Below are positions 6,276-12,282 of a stretch of DNA of 12,282 nt, one piece after another. The notes under the pieces were generated by a model. That model ran no database searches and had not been told where the DNA came from. It saw only the letters and a list, made by a program, of their open reading frames with translations. Position numbers and translations under genes: made by a program. This DNA is from an archaeon (GTDB lineage: Archaea; Nanobdellota; Nanobdellia; Woesearchaeales; JAHJEM01). Where the stretch lies: positions 1-12,282 of the forward strand of contig JAGVFV010000157.1 in the NCBI GenBank assembly GCA_020057445.1, written 5' to 3'. Each line of letters begins with the position of its first letter. Positions within the stretch are counted from its first letter, which is position 1.

Positions 6276-8416
6276 TGCCAAATTCCTTGGCAGATAGAAT
6301 TATCGCGGACGCGCAAGCGGTCGGTCGTGCGGCGGGGGTCGAGGCTAGCAGCATGCATCTCCTCTTCGTCCTGGTGCGCGACAATCATGAAGTACGCGGG
6401 CTCATCACTCAGATCGCACCTCAGGATGTCCAGAGGAGCCTGTTTTTCCCACAAAGCGTTGCTGAGCTTCCTGCGATCATCCGGATATCGAGGAACGTGG
6501 CGAGAGGAGGAATTGTCCAGCCATTGCATCTCTTTGCTGCGATGGTCGGTTCGCAGTGCATGGCAAGACGGTTCCTCATTGCGTACAACATCGACTTGCA
6601 GGCGCTGTCTCGTTCGATCTCTGCCCGTCTCGGGGGAAGGATTCCTATCGAGAACCGCCCGGCAGGGACGATGCATGGCGCACGTGAGACACCAGAGACA
6701 CCGCTTGCGAAGTTCACGAGGGACATTACGCAACTTGCGCGTGAAGGACGCCTTTCGAAGGTCGTGGGACGGGACGATGAGGTCGCGAGGGTCACTTCGA
6801 TCCTGAAGAAGAAGGGAAAGAACAATCCTGTGCTCATCGGTGAGGCAGGTGTTGGTAAGACCGCGATTGTCGAGGCGCTCGCGCAGCGAATCATCGACGG
6901 CACAGCTGACGCATTCCTCTTGGGGAAGAGGGTGCTTGCGCTCGACCTTTCTTCTATTGTCGCAGGGACAGAGTTTCGGGGGGCGTTCGAAACCCGGATG
7001 CAGGAACTGCTACAAGAGATGGAGGCTGCGACAGACTGCATCGTTTTCATTGATGAATTGCACATGATCGTCGGCGCAGGAGGGAACGAAGGAGGGATGG
7101 ATGTTGCAAACATCATCAAGCCTGCGCTCGCCCGAGGGACGCTTCGGTGCATCGGAGCGACAACGCTCGACGAGTACCGCAAGATCGAGAAGGACACTGC
7201 CCTTGAGAGGAGGTTCCAGCCTGTCCGCGTGGATGCTCCTGACTCGTCGGAGACATTGGAGATCCTGGAAGGGTGCAAGGCCGCTTTCGAGACGCACCAT
7301 CATGTGGTCTATACAGAGGAAGCGTTGAAAGCGGCGGTCGCGCTTTCGGACAGGTACATCCATGAGAGGAATCAGCCTGACAAGGCGATCGATCTCATCG
7401 ACGAGGCTGGTGCGACTGCGGTGCGCGGGGAAGGGCAGGTCGAGATCACAGAAGGTGACATCGCGCGGGTTGTCAAGTCGTGGACAGGTATCCCTGTCGA
7501 GGAGACGGAGACCATCGACCTGGGACTGATCAGGGCTGGCCTGCTTGCGAGGATCATCGGCCAGGATGCTGCGGTGAATCGGGTCGTCGATGCTCTCGGG
7601 ACGATACGGGAGGGGACGCGGCCAAAGGGCGGTTTCCTATTCCTCGGACCCACCGGCGTCGGCAAGACCGAGCTTGCGAAAGTCCTTGCGAAAGTCCTCT
7701 TCGGGACTGATGAGGCGCTTATCCGGCTTGACATGAGCGAGTTCCAGGAGAAGTTCTCGGCGACGAGGCTCGTCGGCTCGCCTCCTGGCTATGTCGGGTA
7801 TGATGAGGCAGGACAGCTGACCGAGGCTGTGCGAAGGAAGCCGTACTCAGTGGTCCTTCTGGATGAGATCGAGAAGGCGCATCCTGACGTGTACAACTAT
7901 CTCCTGCAGATCCTTGAGGATGGTCGCCTTACTGACGGACAAGGAAGGACAGTGAACTTCACGAACACAGTCGTCATCATGACGAGCAACATCATCACGC
8001 CCGCTTCGAGCCCGGCGATCGGCTTTGACCAAAAGCAGATTGAGACTGAACAGCAGAAGATCGTCAGGGGATTGAAGGCTGCGGGTTTCCGAAGCGAGTT
8101 CATCAACAGGGTCGATCCGATCCTGTTTCATGATCTCAAGTCAGAACACCTTGAGGCAATCCTTGACATCCTCATCAGCGATGCGTGCGCTTTGATCGCG
8201 AAGAGGAAGCGGACGCTTCGGGTCGACGCTTCGGCAAGGGCTTTCCTCCTAGGCAAGGGATACAACCCTGCGTTCGGGGCAAGGCCGCTACGCCGTGCAG
8301 TGGAGGACTACATCCTGACTGCGCTCGGAAGCAAGCTCGCTTCGTTCCCTGAAGACTCGTCTATCGTCGCGAGGATGGTGGATGATGCGATCATCTTTGA
8401 AAGGGATGGTGATTGA
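6275..8416 (+). CDS. ClpA-like double AAA+ protein unfoldase (Clp/Hsp100)
   Basis: A 713-residue protein from the ATG that overlaps the E1 stop (TGATG), preceded by GGAGG; an in-frame GTG at 6227 lies inside the E1 gene and is less likely. Residues 1-~140 resemble a Clp N-domain. D1 has Walker A GEAGVGKT (189-196) and Walker B IVFIDELH (256-263). D2 has Walker A GPTGVGKT (458-465), Walker B VVLLDE (526-531), pore segment GSPPGYVGY and sensor 2 GARPLRR. The stretch between D1 and D2 is short, so the ClpB/ClpC middle coiled coil is missing, as in ClpA. I582-G-F584 lies where ClpA has its IGL loop, suggesting docking to ClpP. It is a hexameric ATP-driven unfoldase, probably acting on proteins selected by the upstream conjugation genes (inference). 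No clpP is present here. Confidence 0.93.
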   Translation: MPNSLADRIIADAQAVGRAAGVEASSMHLLFVLVRDNHEVRGLITQIAPQDVQRSLFFPQSVAELPAIIRISRNVARGGIVQPLHLFAAMVGSQCMARRFLIAYNIDLQALSRSISARLGGRIPIENRPAGTMHGARETPETPLAKFTRDITQLAREGRLSKVVGRDDEVARVTSILKKKGKNNPVLIGEAGVGKTAIVEALAQRIIDGTADAFLLGKRVLALDLSSIVAGTEFRGAFETRMQELLQEMEAATDCIVFIDELHMIVGAGGNEGGMDVANIIKPALARGTLRCIGATTLDEYRKIEKDTALERRFQPVRVDAPDSSETLEILEGCKAAFETHHHVVYTEEALKAAVALSDRYIHERNQPDKAIDLIDEAGATAVRGEGQVEITEGDIARVVKSWTGIPVEETETIDLGLIRAGLLARIIGQDAAVNRVVDALGTIREGTRPKGGFLFLGPTGVGKTELAKVLAKVLFGTDEALIRLDMSEFQEKFSATRLVGSPPGYVGYDEAGQLTEAVRRKPYSVVLLDEIEKAHPDVYNYLLQILEDGRLTDGQGRTVNFTNTVVIMTSNIITPASSPAIGFDQKQIETEQQKIVRGLKAAGFRSEFINRVDPILFHDLKSEHLEAILDILISDACALIAKRKRTLRVDASARAFLLGKGYNPAFGARPLRRAVEDYILTALGSKLASFPEDSSIVARMVDDAIIFERDGD

Positions 8417-8420
8417 GGAA

Positions 8421-8484
8421 ACAGCGGGAGCCCGCGGGGATGGTGCGGTTGTGTGGTGCGGTGTTCCTCGCGGGCTCTCGTTGT
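8421..8484 (+). terminator. 20-bp hairpin after the Clp gene; possible transcription end without a U-run
   Basis: Bases 8421-8440 pair with 8465-8484 along 20 positions, including a perfect GC-rich core GAGCCCGCG/CGCGGGCTC and a few G-U pairs. It begins four bases after the Clp stop. The 24-base loop contains a 9-base direct repeat, TGGTGCGGT at 8441-8449 and 8454-8462. No T-run follows the stem, so the structure may be a Rho-aided end or an mRNA 3'-stabilising stem, or it may bind a protein or RNA through its repeated loop. Confidence 0.6.
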
Positions 8485-8605
8485 ACGCTGTCATGATTTG
8501 GTCACGGTGAAGGTCTGGAAGAATGGAGGTGGTCTTGTTGATGCTGAACCTTTGATGAGCTCTGCTGCCACTTCGAGCAATCACATGAAAGAGAGGTGAT
8601 AGTTC

Positions 8606-8938
8606 ATGCGAAAGGACACGCTCTCAGGCATCGTCCTTGTCGGGCTTCCGGTGCTGTTCTTCGCAGGGATCCTTGCGATCATGATCGTCTTTCCGCGTGT
8701 CGGGATCGGTTTCAAGGACAACGTGTTTCTCTACGTCGGTGCGACCGTCGGGTTGTACCTGGTGTGCAGCTTCCCCTTGAAGAAGGTCTTCCTCAAGTCG
8801 TGGAAGGGTGCGTTCCTGATGAGCGGGATCGCTCTTGTCTTCGGGTGCTTGAGCGCAGGTCTTCTCACCCTGTGCATCACCGAGGAGGCATGCGCTGCGT
8901 ACAATGAGGTTGAAGGCATCACTGGCGATGGAGGCTGA
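8606..8938 (+). CDS. Small multi-pass membrane protein, unknown function
   Basis: A 110-residue hydrophobic protein with about three membrane helices: ~8-29 (GIVLVGLPVLFFAGILAIMIVF), ~38-55 (VGATVGLYLVCSF) and ~70-92 (GAFLMSGIALVFGCLSAGLLTL). Short basic loops (KKVFLKSWK) lie between them. The C-terminus is short and acidic, with two cysteines around residues 91-98. I do not recognise a family. The start is the ATG with GAGAGGTGA about eight bases upstream. It follows the hairpin that appears to close the conjugation/Clp run and lies 117 bases ahead of another small membrane protein, so the two may belong to a separate transcript. Confidence 0.62.
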   Translation: MRKDTLSGIVLVGLPVLFFAGILAIMIVFPRVGIGFKDNVFLYVGATVGLYLVCSFPLKKVFLKSWKGAFLMSGIALVFGCLSAGLLTLCITEEACAAYNEVEGITGDGG

Positions 8939-8975
8939 CAGGTCGGAGTGCAGATGAACACCAGATAACCAGATG

Positions 8976-9040
8976 ACGTGCGCCTGCAGGCAAGGAAGTG
9001 GCAACCCCAAATAGGGATCCCGATGCTTGCAGGCGCACGT
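8976..9040 (+). promoter_or_regulatory. Long intergenic hairpin between two membrane-protein genes
   Basis: ACGTGCGCCTGCA (8976-8988) is the perfect complement of TGCAGGCGCACGT (9028-9040). Four more pairs extend it inward (one G-U), giving about 17 bp around a ~31-base loop. It ends about five bases before the ribosome site GGAGG (9046-9050) of the gene at 9056. No U-run follows, so a leader structure or processing site is as likely as a terminator. A short direct repeat, CCAGATAACCAGAT, sits just upstream. Confidence 0.55.
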
Positions 9041-9055
9041 GAATTGGAGGAAGCG

Positions 9056-9580
9056 ATGAAAGTATTTCTGTCTGAGGCGTTGAGTACAATCCTTCTTGCG
9101 GCAATCACTGTCGGCGTGTTCCTTGCCGAGCGGTCCTTCCTGAAGGGAGTCGTCGGGGAGCCTGGGCTTCTTGCTTGCTTTCTCACGCCGGTCACGATCT
9201 TCCTCTGCGTCCTTGTCATCCTTCGCCTTGCTGCGAAGAAGAACGGGACCCTCTGGATGAAAAAGTCCTCAAGGATAGGGACTGCGGTCGGGTGGTTTGG
9301 CGAATTCGAGAGCAAGAAGATCCTGGCTTTGAGCAGGGATATCACGTCGACCTTCCTTCTGTGTACTGTCCTCCTCGCAGGCGTCATTTGCGTCCCGTAC
9401 TTCTTCTATCTGATGATGGGATCGAAGGTGGTTCTGGGATGCTTGGCAGCCGCAGGAGCGATCTTCGCGCTTGCCTTCTTCGTCAAGATGATGGTCCGGT
9501 TGTTCGACAGCGCCTGGTTCAGGACGAAGGTGCAGCCTGCGTTCGCGAGGATCAATCCCGACATCCAGCTCAAAGAGTGA
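9056..9580 (+). CDS. Four-helix membrane protein, unknown function
   Basis: A 174-residue protein. I place the start at the ATG at 9056 because GGAGG stands six bases before it. An in-frame upstream ATG at 8978 would lie inside the left arm of a long hairpin and lacks a ribosome site. Hydrophobic helices lie at ~7-25, ~37-59, ~97-119 and ~123-145, with a positively charged loop (RLAAKKNGTLWMKKSSR) between helices 2 and 3. A charged C-terminal tail ends in NPDIQLKE. No conserved catalytic motif or family signature is visible. With the preceding small membrane gene it may form a membrane pair, but no function can be given. Confidence 0.65.
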   Translation: MKVFLSEALSTILLAAITVGVFLAERSFLKGVVGEPGLLACFLTPVTIFLCVLVILRLAAKKNGTLWMKKSSRIGTAVGWFGEFESKKILALSRDITSTFLLCTVLLAGVICVPYFFYLMMGSKVVLGCLAAAGAIFALAFFVKMMVRLFDSAWFRTKVQPAFARINPDIQLKE

Positions 9581-9643
9581 GGTGTGCTCCAGCCACGAAC
9601 TCGAAAGTGAATGTCGACAGCATGGGATAGAGAAGTGAAGAGT

Positions 9644-9714
9644 AGCTCCGTAGCTCAACAGGGCAAAGCAGCCGGTCTAACAGCCAGGTTATTGGTTCGA
9701 CTCCAAGCGGAGCA
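9644..9714 (+). tRNA. Degenerate tRNA-like element (possible pseudo-tRNA, anticodon reads AAC if real)
   Basis: The end GCTCCG (9645-9650) pairs with CGGAGC (9708-9713) as an acceptor stem. TAGCTC at 9651-9656 matches tRNA positions 8-13 and pairs weakly with AGC at 9667-9669. The T-arm, TTGG-TTCGACT-CCAA, has a canonical TTCRANN loop. The anticodon arm is poor: CCGGT (9672-9676) faces CCAGG (9684-9688) with a bulge or mismatches around CT-AAC-AG, so the anticodon would be AAC (9679-9681, Val). The first acceptor pair is A-A, one T-stem pair is A-G, and CCA is not encoded. It is clearly derived from a tRNA; whether it works is doubtful. Confidence 0.5.
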
Positions 9715-9797
9715 AAGGGGCGCATAATTCCTGGTCGGACGATGCCAGGAAGACGGATAGTGAAGACAACGCTTTCACGGAGTGAGAGCGTCTAACA

Positions 9798-9826
9798 CCT
9801 GCAGGAGGGGCAGGAATCGGTTTTTT
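9798..9826 (+). terminator. Possible weak intrinsic terminator before the metalloprotease gene
   Basis: CCTGC (9798-9802) pairs with GCAGG (9810-9814) across a 7-base loop, and TTTTTT lies at 9821-9826, six bases beyond the stem. The offset of the U-run and the short stem make it weaker than a textbook terminator. It could end a transcript carrying the tRNA-like element and upstream membrane genes. Confidence 0.4.
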
Positions 9827-9899
9827 GTGGATGCAAGTGTTCAGCGATGCTGGACAGATATGAATGCCACATTTTGCACAAGTGCACGGAGGTGGATCA

Positions 9900-11201
9900 A
9901 TGAGAAAGATCCTGATTCTCGCAGTGATTCTTGTCGTCCCTGCTGTCGCTTTGGCATGGACCATGGGACTGCAAGGCATGAAATGGCCGTCTGACGCAGG
10001 CATGAAGGACCTCTACTTCGGCCACGAGGCGGTCCAGGACATGGGACGAGTCGATGTTGAGCATCTGTGTGAGGACGTGTCGAATGCGTGGACAGACCAG
10101 CTGTACGCGGGTCCTGTCTTCAATCTCATCGAGCAAGGAGACGGATTCCAGTATGACGGCAGGGACCCTGACGGGTATTCCACGTTGTGCTGGCGCGTCG
10201 ACGATGGGACGTGCGCTGTCGGGCACGCATATCAGCATTGGGATCTCGCAAGGAAGGCGCCTTGGAGTATTGCGGAGATCGATCTTCAACTCCTTGAGGG
10301 CGGAACTGCCTGCGGCGGATACTATTGCTGGTTCGACTGTTCGACTCCTGGAGATTTCTGTGCCGACGAAGATCTGAGCTTTGACGCCCGGAATGTGTTG
10401 ACGCACGAATGGGGCCATGCTGCTGCAGGTTTTGATCACTTCTCCCCGAAGAATCACGACCTGTCCTGCATGTACCATATAGTCGACGGGTGCTGCAGGA
10501 CATTTCCTATGGGATCAGTGGACATTGAACTTGCCAACTGGGCCTATGGATTTGGGGATCGCGACGAGCCGGTGAACGACTATCTCGATACTGCGACAGA
10601 TCTTGGCAGCCTCTTGGATGATGGCCAGGTAGGGAACAACTTCGCTGACAAGCTGATCGGGTATGTGGACGTCGACATCTTCGAGTTCTATTGCACCTTG
10701 GGGTCAGACCATCAGCTCGACGGTTTGGTGAATCCGAATGAGAATACCGAATCTCGCTTTGGCGCGCAGGTGTTCTTTGAGGAGACTTCGCAAGGGACAT
10801 TCACAAGCTCAGCTCCTGGTGGGGAAGTGTATTTCCAGCTTCCTGCACGGGTGGGAAACTGGCAAGTGAGGGTATTTACGACAAACTACTATGCTGCCCC
10901 GTACCCGTACTTGTTCCTCGCCCAGGCGTTTCGCGCTGTCTGCACCGCGGATACGCCAAATGATGGACCGCTGTCCTTCCAGTTCAACACGATGACCAAG
11001 CTCGCTTGGGGAACGGCACTGAATTCGGGAGGACGCTTGCAGCTCTTTGACGTCGGAAGTCGCATCCTCTGGGAACGCGGCCTTCCATCTGGAGAGAGTT
11101 GGTCTGAGCGTATCGAGCAAGATCTTGCATCTGGCGTGTACTTCGTCCGTCTTGTCGACGGAGGAAGGCATGCCGTGAAGCAATTCGTCGTTGTGAAATG
11201 A
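9900..11201 (+). CDS. Secreted matrixin-like zinc metalloprotease with C-terminal sorting-like tail
   Basis: A 433-residue protein starting at the ATG after GGAGG; an in-frame ATG at 9864 would add residues before the signal peptide and lacks a ribosome site. The signal peptide MRKILILAVILVVPAVALA ends at A19 (ALA). The zinc site is H169-E-W-G-H173-AAA-G-F-D-H180, with a Met-turn M191 in LSCMYH, preceded by IAEIDLQL as in matrixins. Classical metzincins have HExxHxxGxxH; here one residue is added before the Gly. Cysteines cluster around the site (YYCWFDCSTPGDFC, DGCC), suggesting disulfides. Residues ~225-345 look like a PPC-type beta domain. The last ~65 residues (LQLFDVGSRILW, LASGVYFVRL, KQFVVVK) resemble type IX-style sorting or FlgD-like beta domains. 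It is probably exported to digest extracellular protein. Confidence 0.82.
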   Translation: MRKILILAVILVVPAVALAWTMGLQGMKWPSDAGMKDLYFGHEAVQDMGRVDVEHLCEDVSNAWTDQLYAGPVFNLIEQGDGFQYDGRDPDGYSTLCWRVDDGTCAVGHAYQHWDLARKAPWSIAEIDLQLLEGGTACGGYYCWFDCSTPGDFCADEDLSFDARNVLTHEWGHAAAGFDHFSPKNHDLSCMYHIVDGCCRTFPMGSVDIELANWAYGFGDRDEPVNDYLDTATDLGSLLDDGQVGNNFADKLIGYVDVDIFEFYCTLGSDHQLDGLVNPNENTESRFGAQVFFEETSQGTFTSSAPGGEVYFQLPARVGNWQVRVFTTNYYAAPYPYLFLAQAFRAVCTADTPNDGPLSFQFNTMTKLAWGTALNSGGRLQLFDVGSRILWERGLPSGESWSERIEQDLASGVYFVRLVDGGRHAVKQFVVVK

Positions 11202-11211
11202 GGAGGAAGCC

Positions 11212-11874
11212 ATGAACAGAAGCATTCTTTCCATCCTGCTTCTCTTCTTGAGTACGCCTGTGCTTGGAGGGTGCGATCAAGAGATCCCATCCCAAGGGGT
11301 CTTCATCGGTGTCTGCAAGGACATTGAGCGCGTGAAGCAGGAGAGCGGATGGGTCACTATCTACACGACGACTATCCTGTGGGATTCGTCAATGACTGCA
11401 GCTCCGCAATTTGGCGTCGGGTCTGTGGTCAAGTTCTACACACCGGGAGGTCCTTACGGGCCCGAAAACATCACCTATCCTGGCGGCGAGGTCTCATCCA
11501 TCTGTGTCGCGAAGGGCGAATCCTACCGTGCATTCTACCGGGACATAAAGGGAAAGCCCTTCTTGCTTGACAAGTGGAGCGTCTGGAAGAAGGACGTGCA
11601 GGTAAGGCTCAGGACGATAAAGGATCGGGAGGAGGCAAACAGGGCTGGTGCAGAATTGGAAGCGTTCCTTTCCTCTCGAGGGAAGGCATCAATGCTCCCT
11701 GACTCGCTCGTCCTTTTCCGCGCGCCGTTCAACCCCGCCATGTTCGCCCAGCCAATCCCCGATGCCGAGAATCCGGGTCTGACCTGGATCACTGCATACG
11801 GTCTCATCGATGAGAACTACAAGGTGGGGACGCTGCGGGAAGTCCGCGCTCTCGAAGCGAAACCGCAGAACTGA
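11212..11874 (+). CDS. Putative lipoprotein, unknown function
   Basis: A 220-residue protein with a hydrophobic N-terminus (ILSILLLFLSTPVLGG) followed by C21. L18-G19-G20-C21 fits a lipobox, so it is probably lipid-anchored in the envelope. The mature part begins with a beta-rich stretch (GVFIGVCKDIERV, WVTIYTTTILWD, SVVKFYTPGGPYG). A helical charged segment (RTIKDREEANRAGAELEAFLSS) and a beta/Pro-rich end follow. I do not recognise the family. The start follows AGGAGGAAGCC and lies 10 bases after the metalloprotease stop, so the two are almost certainly co-transcribed. It might serve the protease as an envelope partner, but there is no direct evidence. Confidence 0.68.
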   Translation: MNRSILSILLLFLSTPVLGGCDQEIPSQGVFIGVCKDIERVKQESGWVTIYTTTILWDSSMTAAPQFGVGSVVKFYTPGGPYGPENITYPGGEVSSICVAKGESYRAFYRDIKGKPFLLDKWSVWKKDVQVRLRTIKDREEANRAGAELEAFLSSRGKASMLPDSLVLFRAPFNPAMFAQPIPDAENPGLTWITAYGLIDENYKVGTLREVRALEAKPQN

Positions 11875-11933
11875 AGCGCAAGATCAATGAGACAGAAGAG
11901 AATCCATTCACGTATCAAGAGGAGGTTTACGCC

Positions 11934-12272
11934 ATGAAAAAGATCGGAACCTTGTCAGTTACAGCAGTCGTCTGCCTGCTGTTTGTCGGTCTGCTGTTCA
12001 TCGGTTTCACAGGGTGCCCTCGCCCAAGCGAGATGATGGAGCCTGAAGATCCCGATACCTGCGGTGGCGGTCGCGAAGGCAAGATGGCCCCGACATTCCA
12101 GATCGACATCCCACCGCAAGGTACCCGCGTGATCGACCTTCAGGAAGTCGTCTCGGTGACAATCGTGGATCCAGACAAGATCCAGCAGATCGTGATGCCA
12201 CGTGTCGAGCACGACGGCAAGACCATCACGGTCTTCCTCAATGATACGAAGGTCATCATCGTCCTGAAGTAG
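11934..12272 (+). CDS. Small putative lipoprotein, unknown function
   Basis: A 112-residue protein. KK at positions 2-3 and a hydrophobic run (VTAVVCLLFVGLLFIG) lead to F25-T26-G27-C28, a lipobox-like site with an unusual Phe at -3. A short acidic, Pro-rich linker (PSEMMEPEDPDTCGGG) links to a beta-rich domain (FQIDIPPQGTRVIDL, VVSVTIVDPDKIQQIVMP, KTITVFLNDTKVIIVLK) that ends the protein. The alternating strands suggest a small beta sandwich. No family is recognised. The ATG is preceded by AAGAGGAGG, and the gene is 59 bases from the previous stop. The 59-base gap holds no clear promoter or terminator. Confidence 0.68.
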   Translation: MKKIGTLSVTAVVCLLFVGLLFIGFTGCPRPSEMMEPEDPDTCGGGREGKMAPTFQIDIPPQGTRVIDLQEVVSVTIVDPDKIQQIVMPRVEHDGKTITVFLNDTKVIIVLK

Positions 12273-12282
12273 GAAGCGCCCG

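Larger units (their letters stand above)
9581..9899 (+). other. 319-base structured intergenic region, no protein gene
   Basis: I find no credible coding frame here. It holds a tRNA-like element (9644-9714), then a chain of short perfect or near-perfect hairpins. These are TTCCTGG/CCAGGAA (9728-9734 with 9745-9751), ACGCTTTCAC/GTGAGAGCGT with a 3-base loop (9769-9778 with 9782-9791), CCTGC/GCAGG followed by a T6 run (9798-9826), and TGTTCAGC/GCTGGACA with a 3-base loop (9838-9845 with 9849-9856). It then runs into the ribosome site GGAGG of the metalloprotease gene. No clear sigma-70 promoter was found. Confidence 0.6.

Noticed and set aside
8523..8555. Ten-codon open frame (MEVVLLMLNL) ahead of the small membrane gene as a leader peptide
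   Set aside because: No convincing ribosome site, no adjoining alternative hairpins and too short to judge.
1..12282. CRISPR array, insertion sequence or integrase attachment site
   Set aside because: No regularly spaced repeats, transposase or integrase motifs, or terminal inverted repeats with target duplications were seen. The tRNA-like remnant alone is not enough for an attachment-site claim.

Overview
The window is bacterial-type DNA with all recognisable genes on the + strand. It shows Shine-Dalgarno-led starts, stop/start overlaps, roughly 55-60% GC by eye, signal peptides and lipoboxes. Nothing in it fixes the taxon. A secreted metalloprotease whose last ~65 residues look like a type IX-secretion-style sorting tail points to a Gram-negative, outer-membrane bacterium, possibly of the FCB assemblage or a related uncultured lineage. 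I see no phage structural, integrase or transposase genes, but a very large phage or plasmid is not excluded.

Region 1 (1-8416) is one compact run of eight genes. Two encode SPFH/band-7-like membrane scaffold proteins (the first cut by the window start). Next come a two-helix membrane protein with a winged-helix-like tail and a small protein with a CxxC...CxxH pattern. The last four are a zinc-ribbon plus E2 (UBC-fold) protein, a JAB/MPN (JAMM) metallopeptidase, a tandem ThiF/E1-type adenylating enzyme and a ClpA-like double AAA+ unfoldase. From 1883 to 8416 the genes overlap by 1-4 bases or abut, except for a 60-base structured gap before the JAB gene. E1, E2 and JAB together are the diagnostic parts of a ubiquitin-like conjugation/deconjugation pathway. 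The SPFH pair and membrane winged-helix protein suggest a membrane platform, and the Clp unfoldase a downstream engine for unfolding or degrading tagged proteins. No obvious ubiquitin-like modifier is visible, so it is highly divergent, lies upstream of base 1, or is encoded elsewhere.

Region 2 (8417-9899) starts with a 20-bp hairpin right behind the Clp gene. It then carries two small multi-pass membrane proteins separated by another long hairpin, and a 319-base non-coding stretch with a degenerate tRNA-like element, four short hairpins and a U-run.

Region 3 (9900-12282) is an envelope/secretion set: a signal-peptide matrixin-like zinc metalloprotease with a C-terminal sorting-like tail, then two putative lipoproteins of unknown function.

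All functional calls come from motifs read by eye; no database or structure search was run.
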